Below, in pieces: positions 33,592-43,360 of a DNA stretch of 64,000 nucleotides. Origin of the DNA: Nitrospinae bacterium bin107 (lineage in GTDB: Bacteria > UBA8248); NCBI GenBank assembly GCA_002238965.1, contig MPNJ01000007.1, forward strand, positions 1 through 64,000. The letters run 5' to 3'. Position 1 is the stretch's first letter. The number at the start of each line of letters is the position of its first letter. The position numbers and the translations under genes are program-made. The notes under the pieces are model-generated. The model saw only the letters and a program-made list of their open reading frames with translations. It had not been told where the DNA came from and made no database searches.

Positions 33592-34461
33592 CTATTTCAG
33601 GTTCTTGAGATATCTTTTCACCTTGTAGCGCTCGGTGAGTTCGAAAAACTTCTGTCGCATCGCTTCCTGCCTGTTGCGCTCGCCCATTTCCTTGACGATT
33701 TTCTCCTGCACGTCCAGGAAGCTGAGCTGCCTGGCCCCCTGCTTTTGGGAGGTTTTCACGACGTGCCAGCCGTAGACACTGCGAACCACGCCGCTGTGCG
33801 CGCCCGGATCGAGCGAGAACGCCGTCTTCTCGATAATCTCGGGCAGACCCGTCCTTTTGCTGTAACCCCGTTCCATCTCCCCCAGGCTCCCGCCGAGCGC
33901 GCGCTCGGGCGCCAGGGAGTACTTCTTCGCCAGTTCAGCGAAATCCTCCCCCTTGACGATCTTCGCCAGCAGATCCTTCGCCTCTTTCTCGGATGAGACC
34001 ATGATGTGGGACGCGGAAACCTTGCCCCCCTCGGTGTATTTCGCCTTGTTCTGCTCATACTCCGCGAGAATTTCGGCCGCCTTGGGCCGCGCGCCCTCCT
34101 CGATTCTGCGCAGCGCCTCGCCGATGAGAATCTCGCGCCGCGCGCGCGCTATCTGCATCTTCACCCGCTCGGTGCCCAGAAAATTACTCTCATCCGCATG
34201 CCGGAGCATGAGCATGCGCTGGATCAGGGCTTCCAGGAACGCCGCCTTGTTCGCTTGCGCCTGCGCCTGGATGTTGGCCGGCAACTGTTGGATGAAGGCG
34301 TTAAATGCCTCAAGCGTTATCGGCTTGTCTCCGACGTGCGCGACGATGGCCTCCCCCGCCGCCTTCGGGCCCATCTTGGGCGCGGCGGATGCGGTGGAGA
34401 TGATAATGAGAAAAGCCGCAAGGGTGAGCGTTGCAAATTTTACGATAGGTGGGCGCGTCAT
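33592..34461 (-). CDS. Periplasmic parvulin-type peptidyl-prolyl isomerase (SurA/PrsA-like)
   Basis: 289 residues from the ATG at 34461, preceded by AGGAGG at ideal spacing; a longer frame is rejected. Residues 1-26 are a signal peptide. A SurA-N-like chaperone helix region (about 35-130) precedes the parvulin domain (about 145-240): VSASHIMVSSEKEAKDLL, FAELAKKYSLAPERALGGSLGEMERG and SVYGWHVVKT. It probably assists folding of outer-membrane and secreted proteins such as the barrels in this window. The gene converges with the barrel gene. Confidence 0.9.
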   Translation of the reverse strand: MTRPPIVKFATLTLAAFLIIISTASAAPKMGPKAAGEAIVAHVGDKPITLEAFNAFIQQLPANIQAQAQANKAAFLEALIQRMLMLRHADESNFLGTERVKMQIARARREILIGEALRRIEEGARPKAAEILAEYEQNKAKYTEGGKVSASHIMVSSEKEAKDLLAKIVKGEDFAELAKKYSLAPERALGGSLGEMERGYSKRTGLPEIIEKTAFSLDPGAHSGVVRSVYGWHVVKTSQKQGARQLSFLDVQEKIVKEMGERNRQEAMRQKFFELTERYKVKRYLKNLK

Positions 34462-34540
34462 GACGTGACCTCCTGAAGGTATGGCGAGTAATTGGGAAAC
34501 GGTGATCATACAACAATTCACTCAGGCTTGCCTTCCGCCC

Positions 34541-35254
34541 TCAATCGTCCGTCCTTTCCATTCGCTTCGGCCCGATGAGCAGGACGCACTCACCTTTTAT
34601 CTTTCTGTCTTTTAGTATCTCGGCCAGCCCCTGCGCCGTCTCCCTCAGAATCTCCTCGTGCAGTTTCGTGATCTCGCGCGCAAGTGCCAGGGGCCGCGCG
34701 GGCGCGATGGCGGCGATTTCGCTTGCGAGCCTTGGCGTTCTGTGGGGCGATTCGAACACGACGACCGTGCGCTCCTCATCCAGCAGCGCCTCGATTTTTT
34801 GAAGCCTCTTGCGGCCTTTGGAAGGAAGAAACCCCTCGAATACGAAGCTGTCCGTGGGAAGCCCCGAGGCAGTGAGGGCGGCCAGAACGGAGGATGCGCC
34901 GGGCACGGGGACGACGGCGACGCCTGCTTCAATCGCGGCGCGTACCACCCGGTAGGCGGGGTCGGAAACCCCCGGCGTTCCCGCGTCGGACACCACGGCG
35001 ACCCGCTCGCCACTCAATGCGCGCCCGGCCAACTCACCTGCTCGCCTCGCTTCGTTGTGTTCGTGGTAGCTCACGAGCGGTTTCTTGATGCCGAGGCGCG
35101 AGAGCAGCCTCCCCGTGTGGCGGGTGTCCTCGCACGCAATGAGGTCGCACTCGCGCAATACTCTTAAAGCCCGCGCTGTAATGTCTTCTAAATTTCCAAT
35201 CGGTGTGGCGACGAGATAGACGCCGGAGGAGAGGGGCGGCGGCGGTTTGGCCAT
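34541..35254 (-). CDS. rsmI: 16S rRNA (cytidine-1402-2'-O)-methyltransferase
   Basis: 237 residues. SAM-dependent tetrapyrrole-methylase fold with YLVATPIGNLEDITARALRV, CEDTRHTGRLL, VVSDAGTPGVSDPAYRVVRA and PGASSVLAALTASGLP, all RsmI hallmarks. It is shorter than E. coli RsmI (286) because the C-terminal extension is missing. It methylates C1402 in the decoding centre together with RsmH. It is four bases after the CoA transferase, on the same strand. Confidence 0.95.
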   Translation of the reverse strand: MAKPPPPLSSGVYLVATPIGNLEDITARALRVLRECDLIACEDTRHTGRLLSRLGIKKPLVSYHEHNEARRAGELAGRALSGERVAVVSDAGTPGVSDPAYRVVRAAIEAGVAVVPVPGASSVLAALTASGLPTDSFVFEGFLPSKGRKRLQKIEALLDEERTVVVFESPHRTPRLASEIAAIAPARPLALAREITKLHEEILRETAQGLAEILKDRKIKGECVLLIGPKRMERTDD

Positions 35255-35258
35255 GTGC

Positions 35259-36461
35259 TCAGGCCACGACGCCCGCTTCTCGCAGGTTCTTTATTTCTTC
35301 CTCGCTCGTGCCGAACTCGCGCAGCACTTGGTCGGTGTGCTCGCCCAACAGGGGCGCGGGCGTCCTCACGCCGACGCGCGTCGCAGACAACTTGGGCGGG
35401 AAGCCCAGAACCCGTATGCGGCCCGCCGCGGGGTGCTCCATATCGACGCTCATCTCTCTCGCCTGAATCTGGGGATGGTCAAAAGTTTCCGCCATGTTCA
35501 GAATCGGCCCGCAGGGGATTCCGCCCGAATCCAGAAGCGCCACCCAATCGTCCCGCGTCTTTTCGATGAACACCTCTTCGAGCTCGCCTGCGAGCGCGAG
35601 ATAGTTCTCGCGCCTCAAGCCGTCGGTGGCGTATTCCTCGCGCTCCAGGAGGTCTTCCCGCCCGATAGTATCGCAGAACAATTCCCAGTTCCTCTGGTTG
35701 GCGGCGCCCAAAGCCAGATAGCCGTCTTTGCACTGAAAGGCCTGGTACGGGGCCGTCATCTCGTGCGCTGAGCCGAGCGGTTCCGGCGGCTCGCCCGATG
35801 GGAAGAACTGCGACGCCTGCCAGAACGTGTAGCCGAGCCCTGCGTCGGTCAGCGCCATGTCGATGCGCTGTCCCTCGCCCGTGCGCTGTTTGTGGATATA
35901 GGCGGAGAGTATCGAGAGCGCCGTGTACATGCCTGCGTTCAGATCGCATATCGGTACGGGTATCTTCGCGGGCGCGCCGCCCGGCTCGCCCGTGAAGCTC
36001 ATGAGGCTCGAGAGGCCCTGCGAAACCAGGTCGAACCCGCCCTTGCCCGCGAAAGGACCCGTATCGCCATAACCTGAGATGGAGGCGTAGACGAGGCCCG
36101 GGTTCAGTGCTTTCAAGTCCTCATAGCCCAGCCCCAGGCGGGTCATGATGCCGGGCCGTATGTTCTCGACGAACACGTCGACCCCTTTCGCGAGTTCTTT
36201 CATGAGCGCGACGCCTTCGGGCTTTTTCATGTTCACCGAAACGCTGCGCTTGTTGCGGTTCAGGTTCATGAAGCCGTGCGCCTCGCCGCCGTCGAAGTAG
36301 CGGCCCAGCCGGCGCGCGCTGTCCCCGCCGTCGGGATTTTCGATCTTGATGACGTCCGCGCCCATGTCCGCCAGCAGGCACCCGCAGAACGGGCCGGCCA
36401 TCACCTGGCAGACCTCCAGCACGCGAACGCCCTCTAGCGGCCCGCCCGTCTTTCGGCTCAT
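35259..36461 (-). CDS. CaiB/BaiF-type (family III) CoA transferase
   Basis: 400 residues: LEGVRVLEVCQVMAGPFCG, LLADMGADVIKIENPDGGDS, VFVENIRPGIMTRLGLGYED, YASISGYGDTGPFAGKGGFD, and the Asp in PVPICDLNAGMYTALSIL as expected catalytic residue. It is five bases downstream of an enoyl-CoA hydratase gene, so the pair probably degrades or activates an acyl-CoA together. Substrate unknown; the other CaiB enzyme of this window (24789) is only distantly alike. Confidence 0.93.
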   Translation of the reverse strand: MSRKTGGPLEGVRVLEVCQVMAGPFCGCLLADMGADVIKIENPDGGDSARRLGRYFDGGEAHGFMNLNRNKRSVSVNMKKPEGVALMKELAKGVDVFVENIRPGIMTRLGLGYEDLKALNPGLVYASISGYGDTGPFAGKGGFDLVSQGLSSLMSFTGEPGGAPAKIPVPICDLNAGMYTALSILSAYIHKQRTGEGQRIDMALTDAGLGYTFWQASQFFPSGEPPEPLGSAHEMTAPYQAFQCKDGYLALGAANQRNWELFCDTIGREDLLEREEYATDGLRRENYLALAGELEEVFIEKTRDDWVALLDSGGIPCGPILNMAETFDHPQIQAREMSVDMEHPAAGRIRVLGFPPKLSATRVGVRTPAPLLGEHTDQVLREFGTSEEEIKNLREAGVVA

Positions 36462-36466
36462 CTGTT

Positions 36467-37276
36467 TTATTTTCCCCGGAATTCAGGCGCGCGCTTGTTC
36501 AGAAACGCCTCCACGCCTTCCCTGAAGTCTTCTGTGTCGAAACAGGCGACCTCGCGCGCCCTCTCTTCTTCGGTAAGAGTGGAGAGGTTCGGATCGAGCA
36601 ACACCTTCTTCACGAAACCCTTGTGCCACTTGTGAACCAGGGGCGCCAGGGAAACGATGCGCTCCGCCATCTCATACGCCGCGGCCTCCACCTCCTCGTC
36701 CGGCACGACGCGCGCCAGAAAGCCCGCGTCGAGCATTTCCCGGGCCGTGAAGAGCTTGGCGGTCAGCAGCATATCCAGCGTGCGCGCGGGGCCGATGGAA
36801 TACACGAAGCGCCTGAGTTCGGAATAGCCCGCCACGAGGCCGAGTTTGGCCACCGGTATCCCGAAGCGAGAACTCTCGCCCGCGACCCGCAGGTCCGTAG
36901 CGGCGGCGAGCTCCACGCCCCCGCCCACGCAGGCGCCGCGAATGAGACAGATGACGGGTTTCGAGAAGGCATCCACCGCGTCGAGGCCGCGAAGGAATCC
37001 TGTTTCCGAGAAATGCTTCGCTTGCTCCGAGCTGTAGCGCTCCTGCTTGAAGCGAGAGATGTCCGCCCCGGCCGAGAAGGCGCGTTCGCCGGCGCCCCGG
37101 AAGACGACGGCGCGCACCGAGTCGTCCGCGTCGAGTTCGGGCATGAGGCTGCCGATTTCCACCCACATCTCATACTCGATGGCGTTCAGCCGCTCGGGCG
37201 CGTTGAAGGTGATCGTCGCCACCGCATCCTTGCGGGAGAGCAGGATTTTTCCGTCCGCGCGTTGTTCTTCGCTCAC
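36467..37276 (-). CDS. Enoyl-CoA hydratase/isomerase family protein
   Basis: 269 residues with the crotonase fold: RLNAIEYEMWVEIGSLMPEL, VVFRGAGERAFSAGADISRF (oxyanion hole Ala-Gly-Ala-Asp) and ICLIRGACVGGGVELAAATD (second oxyanion Gly), then FGIPVAKLGLVAGYSELRR. The usual second catalytic Glu position after the GGG is taken by the GVEL segment, so hydratase or isomerase activity is both possible. It stands between the isc operon and a CoA transferase in the same direction; the 92-bp gap to iscX leaves open whether it is read from the isc promoter. Confidence 0.92.
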   Translation of the reverse strand: MSEEQRADGKILLSRKDAVATITFNAPERLNAIEYEMWVEIGSLMPELDADDSVRAVVFRGAGERAFSAGADISRFKQERYSSEQAKHFSETGFLRGLDAVDAFSKPVICLIRGACVGGGVELAAATDLRVAGESSRFGIPVAKLGLVAGYSELRRFVYSIGPARTLDMLLTAKLFTAREMLDAGFLARVVPDEEVEAAAYEMAERIVSLAPLVHKWHKGFVKKVLLDPNLSTLTEEERAREVACFDTEDFREGVEAFLNKRAPEFRGK

Positions 37277-37368
37277 GTCACTCGCCTCGATTCAATCTCT
37301 ATCGGTTCGAACCGCTTCATGGCGCCAGCCGGATTTTCGCGCCGTCGTTCGATAAACGGGAGATATGC

Positions 37369-37587
37369 TTATGCTTCCTGCGCATCCTTGTATTCTTCGA
37401 GCCACGCCATCTGGATGGCCTCGAGCTTGCCCTCCGTCGAGGTCTTTGGATCGTCGTCGAACTCCTCGAGTTCGCACACCCACTCGTGCAGATCCGTGAA
37501 ACGGACGGAGAGCGGCTCGATCTTCGGATATTTCTCATATAGCGCGATGCCGATATCCTCGGCGTCTTCCCAGCCAAACGTGTCCAC
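37369..37587 (-). CDS. iscX: Fe-S assembly protein IscX
   Basis: 72 residues when started at the GTG at 37587, which has AGGAG eight bases upstream; a GTG at 37632 would add 15 residues and overlap fdx. The IscX pattern is clear: DIGIALYEKYPKIEPLSVRF, TDLHEWVCELEEFDDDP and LEAIQMAWLEEYKD. IscX is a small acidic protein that binds IscS and iron and tunes cluster synthesis. It is the last gene of the isc operon. Confidence 0.93.
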   Translation of the reverse strand: MDTFGWEDAEDIGIALYEKYPKIEPLSVRFTDLHEWVCELEEFDDDPKTSTEGKLEAIQMAWLEEYKDAQEA

Positions 37588-37612
37588 CAGTTCTTCTCCT
37601 GAACCGAATTTC

Positions 37613-37969
37613 CTAATGGGCGTGCTGTTCACGGGCGGCGTCCGGGCCTTCCTGAACGAGGTTCACGTTCCAGAACGGAACCTCTATCTCGATGACTTCG
37701 TCCGTATCGGTCTCCAGCGTCGCCTGGCAGGCCAGCCGGCTGTCGAGGTCCACGTCACGCGCGTCGTCGAGCTGATCTTCCTCATCCTCGGTGGATTCGT
37801 TGAACGAATCCGCGCCCGTCCGGATTTTGACGTGGCATGTCGAGCAGGCGCACACGCCGCCACAGGCATGATCCAGGTCGAAGCCGTTTTCAAGCGCCAC
37901 TTCGAGAATGTTCTCGCCCTCATGGATCTCTATCGTCTGTTTCTCTTCTGTGAAATAAAGTTTCGCCAT
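37613..37969 (-). CDS. fdx: [2Fe-2S] ferredoxin of the ISC system
   Basis: 118 residues. The plant/adrenodoxin-type cluster motif is in CGGVCACSTCHVKI with the fourth Cys in RLACQATLE; spacing matches Isc ferredoxins. It supplies electrons for cluster assembly on IscU. The acidic tail (NVNLVQEGPDAAREQHAH) is longer than in E. coli. The stop lies 25 bp before the iscX start. Confidence 0.95.
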   Translation of the reverse strand: MAKLYFTEEKQTIEIHEGENILEVALENGFDLDHACGGVCACSTCHVKIRTGADSFNESTEDEEDQLDDARDVDLDSRLACQATLETDTDEVIEIEVPFWNVNLVQEGPDAAREQHAH

Positions 37970-38007
37970 TTTCTTCCCCTGCGCCCCGCGCGAGTCGCCT
38001 GCGGTAT

Positions 38008-39843
38008 CTAGTCGTTGAGGGCTTCGCTCACCCTCTTGTTCTCCAAAGTAGATTTCAAAACGTTATCCATCATCCGCTCTGCGAGCGGCATCGTGACTTC
38101 GTTGAGCGCGTCGACCATATCGCGAATCTGGCCTGCGTCCTCGCCCCGGCAGGATTCTTCCAGCGCGCTCACGGCTTCTTGAATCTTCGCGCGCTCCTCG
38201 GGAGAGACGGCATCTTCTGCATAATCGTTCATCGCTCGTGCCGTGGCCATGAGAATGGTTTCCGCCTCGGTCCTGGCGTCCATGACCTGTCGTGAGCGGA
38301 TGTCCTGCTCTGCATGTTCGAAAGATTCGATGAGCATGCGCTCGACCTGCTCGTCCGTCAGCCCGTAGGAGGGCTGCACATCCACCGAGGCCGCCTTGCC
38401 GCTCCTCAGGTCCCGGGCCGTAACGTTCAGGATGCCGTTGGCGTCGAGCAGAAACGTCACCTCCACGCGGGCGAGACCCGCAGGAGCGGGGTCGACCGCC
38501 AGGCGGAAGCGCGCGAGCGAGCGGTTGTCCTTCACCAGTTCGCGTTCTCCCTGGAGGACGTGGATATCCACGCCCGTCTGGTTGTCCTTGAAGGTGGTGT
38601 AGGTTTCCCTGGCGCTCGTGGGGATGGTGGTGTTGCGCGGAATAATCCACCCCATGACGCCGCCCATCGTCTCGATACCCAAAGAAAGCGGCGTCACGTC
38701 GAGAAGGAGCATGTCCTTTCTGCCGCCTGAGAGGATGTCCGCCTGCACGGCCGCGCCCAGGGCCACCACCTCGTCGGGGTCCAGGTCCGCATGCGGGCGT
38801 TTTTCGAACAACTCCTCCACCATGCGTCGGATGAGGGGCATGCGGGTGGACCCGCCCACCAGAACGACCTCATCCACTTCCCCGGGCGTGAGGCCTGCGT
38901 CCGCAAGCGCGCGCTTGCAAGGCGCCAGCGTGCGCTGGGCGATGGGCCAGAGGAGCGCTTCCATCTCCTCGCGGGCGAGACTTCCCTTGTGGGCGAGCGG
39001 GACGCCGCCGGGGTTTTCGAGGATGTATTCCGTAGAATCACTGTCTGAGAGCGTCTTCTTTACGTGTTCGGACAAAAGCGCGAGTTCGGCCAGCGCCTCG
39101 GGGATTTCGCTCAAATCCACACCATGTTCTTCGAGGATTTCCTTCTGGACGTGTCGGGATATCGCCTGATCGAAATCATCTCCGCCCAGGCGGGTATCCC
39201 CGCCGGTGGAGAGCACTTCGAACACGCCGTCCTTGATCCTTAATAGTGAGATGTCGAACGTGCCGCCGCCCAGGTCGTACACCGCAACGACGCCGCGGTT
39301 TCGTTCGTGAAGGCCATAGGCGAGAGAAGCCGCCGTGGGTTCGTTGATGATGCGGAGCACATCCAGGCCGGCGAGCTTGCCTGCGTCTTTCGTCGCCTGG
39401 CGCTGCGCGTCGTTGAAATACGCCGGCACCGTCACCACCGCCCGAAGGACAGGCCTGCCGAGCATTTTTTCCGCTCGGGATTTCAGGCGTCTCAGCACCA
39501 GGGCGCTAATCTCGGGCGCGCTGTAGGATCGTCCCTGCGCCAGCACGTGAACGACTTCCCGCTCATCGGGGTCCGCACAGAAGGGCAGGTGGCGCATATC
39601 ATCTTTTACGTCCTCATAGCCCCTGCCCATGAATCGCTTGATGGAAAAAATTGTGTTCCGGCTGTTGGATACGCGCTCATCCTGCGCCTCATCGCCGGTA
39701 AGAACGCTGTCGGAGCGAAAGCTCACCACAGAAGGAAGGATGCCGCGCTCCCCCTCAGGCGCGAGTATCGTCGGTTCCCCTCCCGATACGGAAGCGACCA
39801 GGCTGTTCGTCGTGCCCAGGTCGATTCCGACGATCTCGCTCAT
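38008..39843 (-). CDS. hscA: Hsp70-type chaperone HscA
   Basis: 611 residues, very close to E. coli HscA (616). The nucleotide-binding domain shows [55 protein letters not shown] and [13 protein letters not shown]; the substrate domain follows from about 385. It transfers clusters from IscU, recognising its LPPVK loop. The start overlaps hscB by four bases. It lacks the EEVD-type tail of general DnaK. Confidence 0.96.
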   Translation of the reverse strand: MSEIVGIDLGTTNSLVASVSGGEPTILAPEGERGILPSVVSFRSDSVLTGDEAQDERVSNSRNTIFSIKRFMGRGYEDVKDDMRHLPFCADPDEREVVHVLAQGRSYSAPEISALVLRRLKSRAEKMLGRPVLRAVVTVPAYFNDAQRQATKDAGKLAGLDVLRIINEPTAASLAYGLHERNRGVVAVYDLGGGTFDISLLRIKDGVFEVLSTGGDTRLGGDDFDQAISRHVQKEILEEHGVDLSEIPEALAELALLSEHVKKTLSDSDSTEYILENPGGVPLAHKGSLAREEMEALLWPIAQRTLAPCKRALADAGLTPGEVDEVVLVGGSTRMPLIRRMVEELFEKRPHADLDPDEVVALGAAVQADILSGGRKDMLLLDVTPLSLGIETMGGVMGWIIPRNTTIPTSARETYTTFKDNQTGVDIHVLQGERELVKDNRSLARFRLAVDPAPAGLARVEVTFLLDANGILNVTARDLRSGKAASVDVQPSYGLTDEQVERMLIESFEHAEQDIRSRQVMDARTEAETILMATARAMNDYAEDAVSPEERAKIQEAVSALEESCRGEDAGQIRDMVDALNEVTMPLAERMMDNVLKSTLENKRVSEALND

Positions 39844-40481
39844 TCACTCTCCTCCAGGGCGCGCTTGAGGCTCGTGAGGGTGTTCTCGATGTAGTTTCTC
39901 TGTCCGAGGATGGAGCGCATCTTCCTGACGACTTCAGGCGGCGCGGATTCGTTTTTTTCCATCGCTTCGTCCCATGCGGCGCCCAGCTTATCGAGCGCCG
40001 TGTGCTGTCCATCCCTTAGCGCTGAAAAACAACCCATGGCCGCGTTCAAGCGCTCGCGCAAATTCTCGGCTTCTTCCTCGTCCACGCAGCACTGAAACTC
40101 CTCTGCCGCTTCCTGGGCCTCGAATATCTCCTCGAATAACTCGGGCGGTGGCGTCCGCTCGTTCTCCTCGAGCTTTCCGCTTTCGAGTTGCACGAGGTAG
40201 ATAACCCGGGCAATCGGATCCTTGAGGGTCTGGTACGCCTCATTGATGCGGGCTGTTGCATCAAGGCTCCTGATCCGCACCGCGACGGGCGCATCCATGA
40301 AAAAATCGGGGTGAAGCTTCCGGTTCAGTTCGTAGAATTTGGTTTCGAGCGCTTCCGTGTCGAGATCGCACTTTCTCCCAACGCCCAGTAAGACGAAATG
40401 ATCGACCTCGGCGGGAATGGCTTCTATTTCGCCATCTTCATTGAAAACGGAAAAAGGCTTTTCTTTCGTCGCTTCGCTCAT
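39840..40481 (-). CDS. hscB: J-domain co-chaperone HscB
   Basis: 213 residues from the ATG at 40481 (an ATG at 40502 would add seven). A J-domain with FYELNRKLHPDFFM (the HPD motif) and a C-terminal helical HscB domain (about 120-205) are seen. It delivers IscU to HscA and stimulates its ATPase. Its stop overlaps the hscA start by four bases (ATGA). Confidence 0.94.
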   Translation of the reverse strand: MSEATKEKPFSVFNEDGEIEAIPAEVDHFVLLGVGRKCDLDTEALETKFYELNRKLHPDFFMDAPVAVRIRSLDATARINEAYQTLKDPIARVIYLVQLESGKLEENERTPPPELFEEIFEAQEAAEEFQCCVDEEEAENLRERLNAAMGCFSALRDGQHTALDKLGAAWDEAMEKNESAPPEVVRKMRSILGQRNYIENTLTSLKRALEESE

Positions 40482-40586
40482 CTCGCGATTCCAGGCCCGC
40501 ATGAACCGCCGGGCGCAATGAACTCAAAAGAAAAACGCGTCGCTATCCCATGTGGCATGGGCGCGGCGCGTTTCATCCCGGTTGCG

Positions 40587-40943
40587 TTACGCGGAAAAAC
40601 TTTCCCCGCAACCACAGGACTGGCGTGCGTTGGGATTTTTGAACACAAACCCCTTGCCCATCAGCCCGTCTTCAAAATCCAGGGAGGTGCCCGCCAGGAA
40701 AAAGAGACTCTTCTTGTCCACAACCACACGGACACCGTCTTTTTCGAACACCTCATCCATCAGCGGGTTGATCCGTTCTTCGCCCTCGAACTGCAGGACG
40801 TAGGAAAGCCCGGAACAGCCTCCTCCCTTCACGCCGACGCGGAGGACGTGGCTCTGCGCCCCTTCTTTCTCCCTGAAGCGGTTCACGTGCTCCACCGCCT
40901 TGTCGGTGATTTCGATGCTCAATCTTTTCGCAGCGGTCTCCAT
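40587..40943 (-). CDS. iscA: A-type Fe-S carrier IscA
   Basis: 118 residues. The three conserved Cys are in VKGGGCSGLSY and SCGCGESF at the C-terminus, the usual A-type pattern. It is a carrier between IscU and target apoproteins. The order iscU-iscA-hscB matches the classical proteobacterial isc operon. Confidence 0.95.
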   Translation of the reverse strand: METAAKRLSIEITDKAVEHVNRFREKEGAQSHVLRVGVKGGGCSGLSYVLQFEGEERINPLMDEVFEKDGVRVVVDKKSLFFLAGTSLDFEDGLMGKGFVFKNPNARQSCGCGESFSA

Positions 40944-40974
40944 ACCCTACCCCTTGCAGGTGAATCGCCCGCTT

Positions 40975-41385
40975 CTAGTGATGACCCTTGCGCTCGACGA
41001 CCGGCATGCCGTTTTTCTCGCGAAAATCGTTCAGGGCGGTCTTGATGGCGTCTTCCGCCAGCACCGAACAGTGAATCTTCACCGGCGGGAGGTTCAACTC
41101 CTCGACGATCTGCGTGTTCTTGATCTCCTCGGCCTCATCCACCGTCTTGCCCTTGAGCCACTCGGTGGCCAGGGAACTCGAGGCGATGGCGCTTCCGCAG
41201 CCGAAGGTCTTGAACTTCGCATCCTCGATGAGGCCGCCATCGTCCACCTTGATTTGGAGCTTCATCACGTCGCCGCATTCGGGCGCGCCGACGATGCCCG
41301 TGCCCACCGTCTGGTCGGCCTTGTCGAGCGAGCCGACGTTGCGCGGGTTGTTGTAGTGATCGACCACCTTGTCGCTGTAAGCCAT
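40975..41385 (-). CDS. iscU: Fe-S cluster scaffold IscU
   Basis: 136 residues. The ligand Cys residues are in GAPECGDVMKLQI, TFGCGSAIASSS and KIHCSVLAEDAI, and the LPPVK sequence bound by HscA precedes the last of them. Clusters are built here from IscS sulfur. It ends in a His-rich RKGHH. Confidence 0.96.
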   Translation of the reverse strand: MAYSDKVVDHYNNPRNVGSLDKADQTVGTGIVGAPECGDVMKLQIKVDDGGLIEDAKFKTFGCGSAIASSSLATEWLKGKTVDEAEEIKNTQIVEELNLPPVKIHCSVLAEDAIKTALNDFREKNGMPVVERKGHH

Positions 41386-41469
41386 TTTCCCGTTCTCCTC
41401 TTTCCAATTGCTGCGATTCCAGGTTTCCGTGAGCCGCAGGCTCTATATCAAAATAAGCTTAACGCTCCT

Positions 41470-42690
41470 TTAATGCGACTGCCATTCCACCTTGGAGAGG
41501 TCCACCCCCTCTTTCACCATCTCATAAAGCGGGCTCATCTCGCGAAGCCTGTTCACGATGCCCGTCGTCTTCTCGGCCACGTAGTCTATCTCCTCCTCGG
41601 TGGAGAAGCGCCCGAAGCCGTAGCGAATCGACGAATGCGCCAGCTCATCGCCCCGGCCCATGGCCTTGAGCACGTAGCTCGGTTCGAGACTCGCCGAGGT
41701 GCAGGCCGAGCCTGAGGACACGGCCACGTCGCTCAGTCCCATGATGAGCGATTCGCCTTCCACGTAGGGGAAGCTCAGGTTCAGGTTGCCCGAGAGGCGA
41801 TTGGTCTCATGGCCGTTCACGTACACTTCATCCAAACTCTCGAACATGGTGGCCTTGAACTTGTCGCGCAGGTTCGTCAGGCGGATGTTCTCCTCCTCCA
41901 TCTCCTCCATGCACAACTCGGCCGCCTTGCCGAAGCCGACGATGCCCGAGACGTTCAGCGTGCCAGAGCGCATTCCACGCTCGTGGCCGCCGCCGTCGAT
42001 GATGGCGGAAAGGCGAACGCGCGGTCTGCGCCTGCGCACGTAAATCAATCCCACGCCCTTGGGTCCGTAGACCTTGTGGGCGGAAGCCGAGAGGAGGTCG
42101 ATGTTCATCTCGTCCACGTCGATGGGAATCTTGCCGTAGCCCTGCGTGGCGTCGGTGTGAAAGAGGATGCCGCGGCCCCGGCACAGCGCGCCGATCTCGG
42201 CGATGGGGTTCAGCACGCCGACCTCGTTGTTCGCCGCCATGATGGAGACGAGGATGGTGTCGTCGCGCATGGCGTCCTCGACCATCTCGGCCGTCGTGAT
42301 GCCGTTCTCGGGAGGCTCGATGTAGGTGACGTCGAAACCCCAGGTCTCCAGGCGCTTGGCGGAGTCGATGATGGCTTTGTGCTCGATCGCCGAGGTGATG
42401 ATGTGGTTGCCCTTTTTCTTGTACATCTCGGCGACGCCCTTGAGCGCCATGTTGTCGGACTCCGTGGCCCCGCTGGTGAAGATGATCTCGCGCGGGTCTG
42501 CGCCTATGACGGCGGCGAGCTTCTCCCGGGCGTCGTCCACGGCCTTTTCCGCCTCCCAGCCGAAGCTGTGGTTGCGGCTCGCGGCGTTGCCGAATTTCTC
42601 GTCGAAGTAGGGATTCATCTCTTCATGAACCCGCGGGTCCATGGGAGTCGTCGCCTGGTAATCCATGTAAATGGGGAACTTCAAGCTCAT
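41470..42690 (-). CDS. iscS: Cysteine desulfurase IscS
   Basis: 406 residues. The PLP Lys is in [14 protein letters not shown] and the active-site Cys is C330 in [19 protein letters not shown], the mobile loop of the IscS (class I) type. It releases sulfur from cysteine to IscU. Its start overlaps the iscR stop by four bases, so the two are translationally coupled. Confidence 0.96.
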   Translation of the reverse strand: MSLKFPIYMDYQATTPMDPRVHEEMNPYFDEKFGNAASRNHSFGWEAEKAVDDAREKLAAVIGADPREIIFTSGATESDNMALKGVAEMYKKKGNHIITSAIEHKAIIDSAKRLETWGFDVTYIEPPENGITTAEMVEDAMRDDTILVSIMAANNEVGVLNPIAEIGALCRGRGILFHTDATQGYGKIPIDVDEMNIDLLSASAHKVYGPKGVGLIYVRRRRPRVRLSAIIDGGGHERGMRSGTLNVSGIVGFGKAAELCMEEMEEENIRLTNLRDKFKATMFESLDEVYVNGHETNRLSGNLNLSFPYVEGESLIMGLSDVAVSSGSACTSASLEPSYVLKAMGRGDELAHSSIRYGFGRFSTEEEIDYVAEKTTGIVNRLREMSPLYEMVKEGVDLSKVEWQSH

Positions 42691-43112
42691 CTGATCTCTC
42701 CTGCCGGCGTACCGACCATGTCCTGAAGGGTCATTCCCTCAAGCACATCGGTCACCTTTTTCTGGATCTTTTCCATGGGATAAAAGATCGTGCATTTCTC
42801 GTATTGTTCACAGCCCGTGGCGTCGCCAATCTGGCACGTCGCCATGGCGATGGGACCCTCGATGGCTCGAATGACCTCCGCCACCGAAATCGTCTCCGGT
42901 CTACGCGAGAGAACGTAGCCGCCCTTGGGCCCGTTTCTCGACTCCACGAGTCCGTTCCTGGCCAGAAGCTGCATCGTCTTCGCCAGCAGTTCGGCAGGTA
43001 TGTGGAACCTGCAAGCGATGGCTCGCGAGGTGATGGCCGCATCCTCTTCCTGCTCCGCAAGGTAGGAGAGAGCCATCAAACCGTAATCCGTACGCTTGGC
43101 AATCGTGAACAT
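42687..43112 (-). CDS. iscR: Rrf2-family regulator IscR
   Basis: 141 residues. N-terminal Rrf2 winged helix, then the three cluster Cys at 93, 101 and 107 ([15 protein letters not shown]), matching E. coli IscR apart from two extra residues. It senses cluster supply: with a bound [2Fe-2S] it represses the isc promoter. The first gene of the operon; a TATAAT and GGTCG dyads lie just upstream. Confidence 0.95.
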   Translation of the reverse strand: MFTIAKRTDYGLMALSYLAEQEEDAAITSRAIACRFHIPAELLAKTMQLLARNGLVESRNGPKGGYVLSRRPETISVAEVIRAIEGPIAMATCQIGDATGCEQYEKCTIFYPMEKIQKKVTDVLEGMTLQDMVGTPAGEIR

Positions 43113-43129
43113 CCCACTTACCGCCTTGA

Positions 43130-43211
43130 ATTATACCGGGTTATCGGTCAAATCCGACCATTTGGTAGCTGACGGCGTCTTTCCACCACTAAATGCGACC
43201 CAAATGGTCGC
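43130..43211 (-). promoter_or_regulatory. isc promoter with GGTCG-type dyads
   Basis: On the minus strand TATAAT (43130-43135) is 18 bp from the iscR ATG; a good -35 is missing. Just upstream are two dyads: TCGG-TCAAAT-CCGA (43144-43157) and GCGACC-CAAAT-GGTCGC (43195-43211), both with CAAAT in the middle. They are candidates for IscR-type or other Rrf2 control of isc. Confidence 0.55.
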
Positions 43212-43360
43212 CGACCCATCTAGTCGCATATATACGCTTCAATCGAACTAATGTCAAGGGTTTGTGGTTATATAATCAACACTTAAGCGCGACTCGGGGC
43301 GATCCATCGAGGTTGACCTAATGTAAAAGCTACGCAATGATCAGTTAGCAATATTGCACA

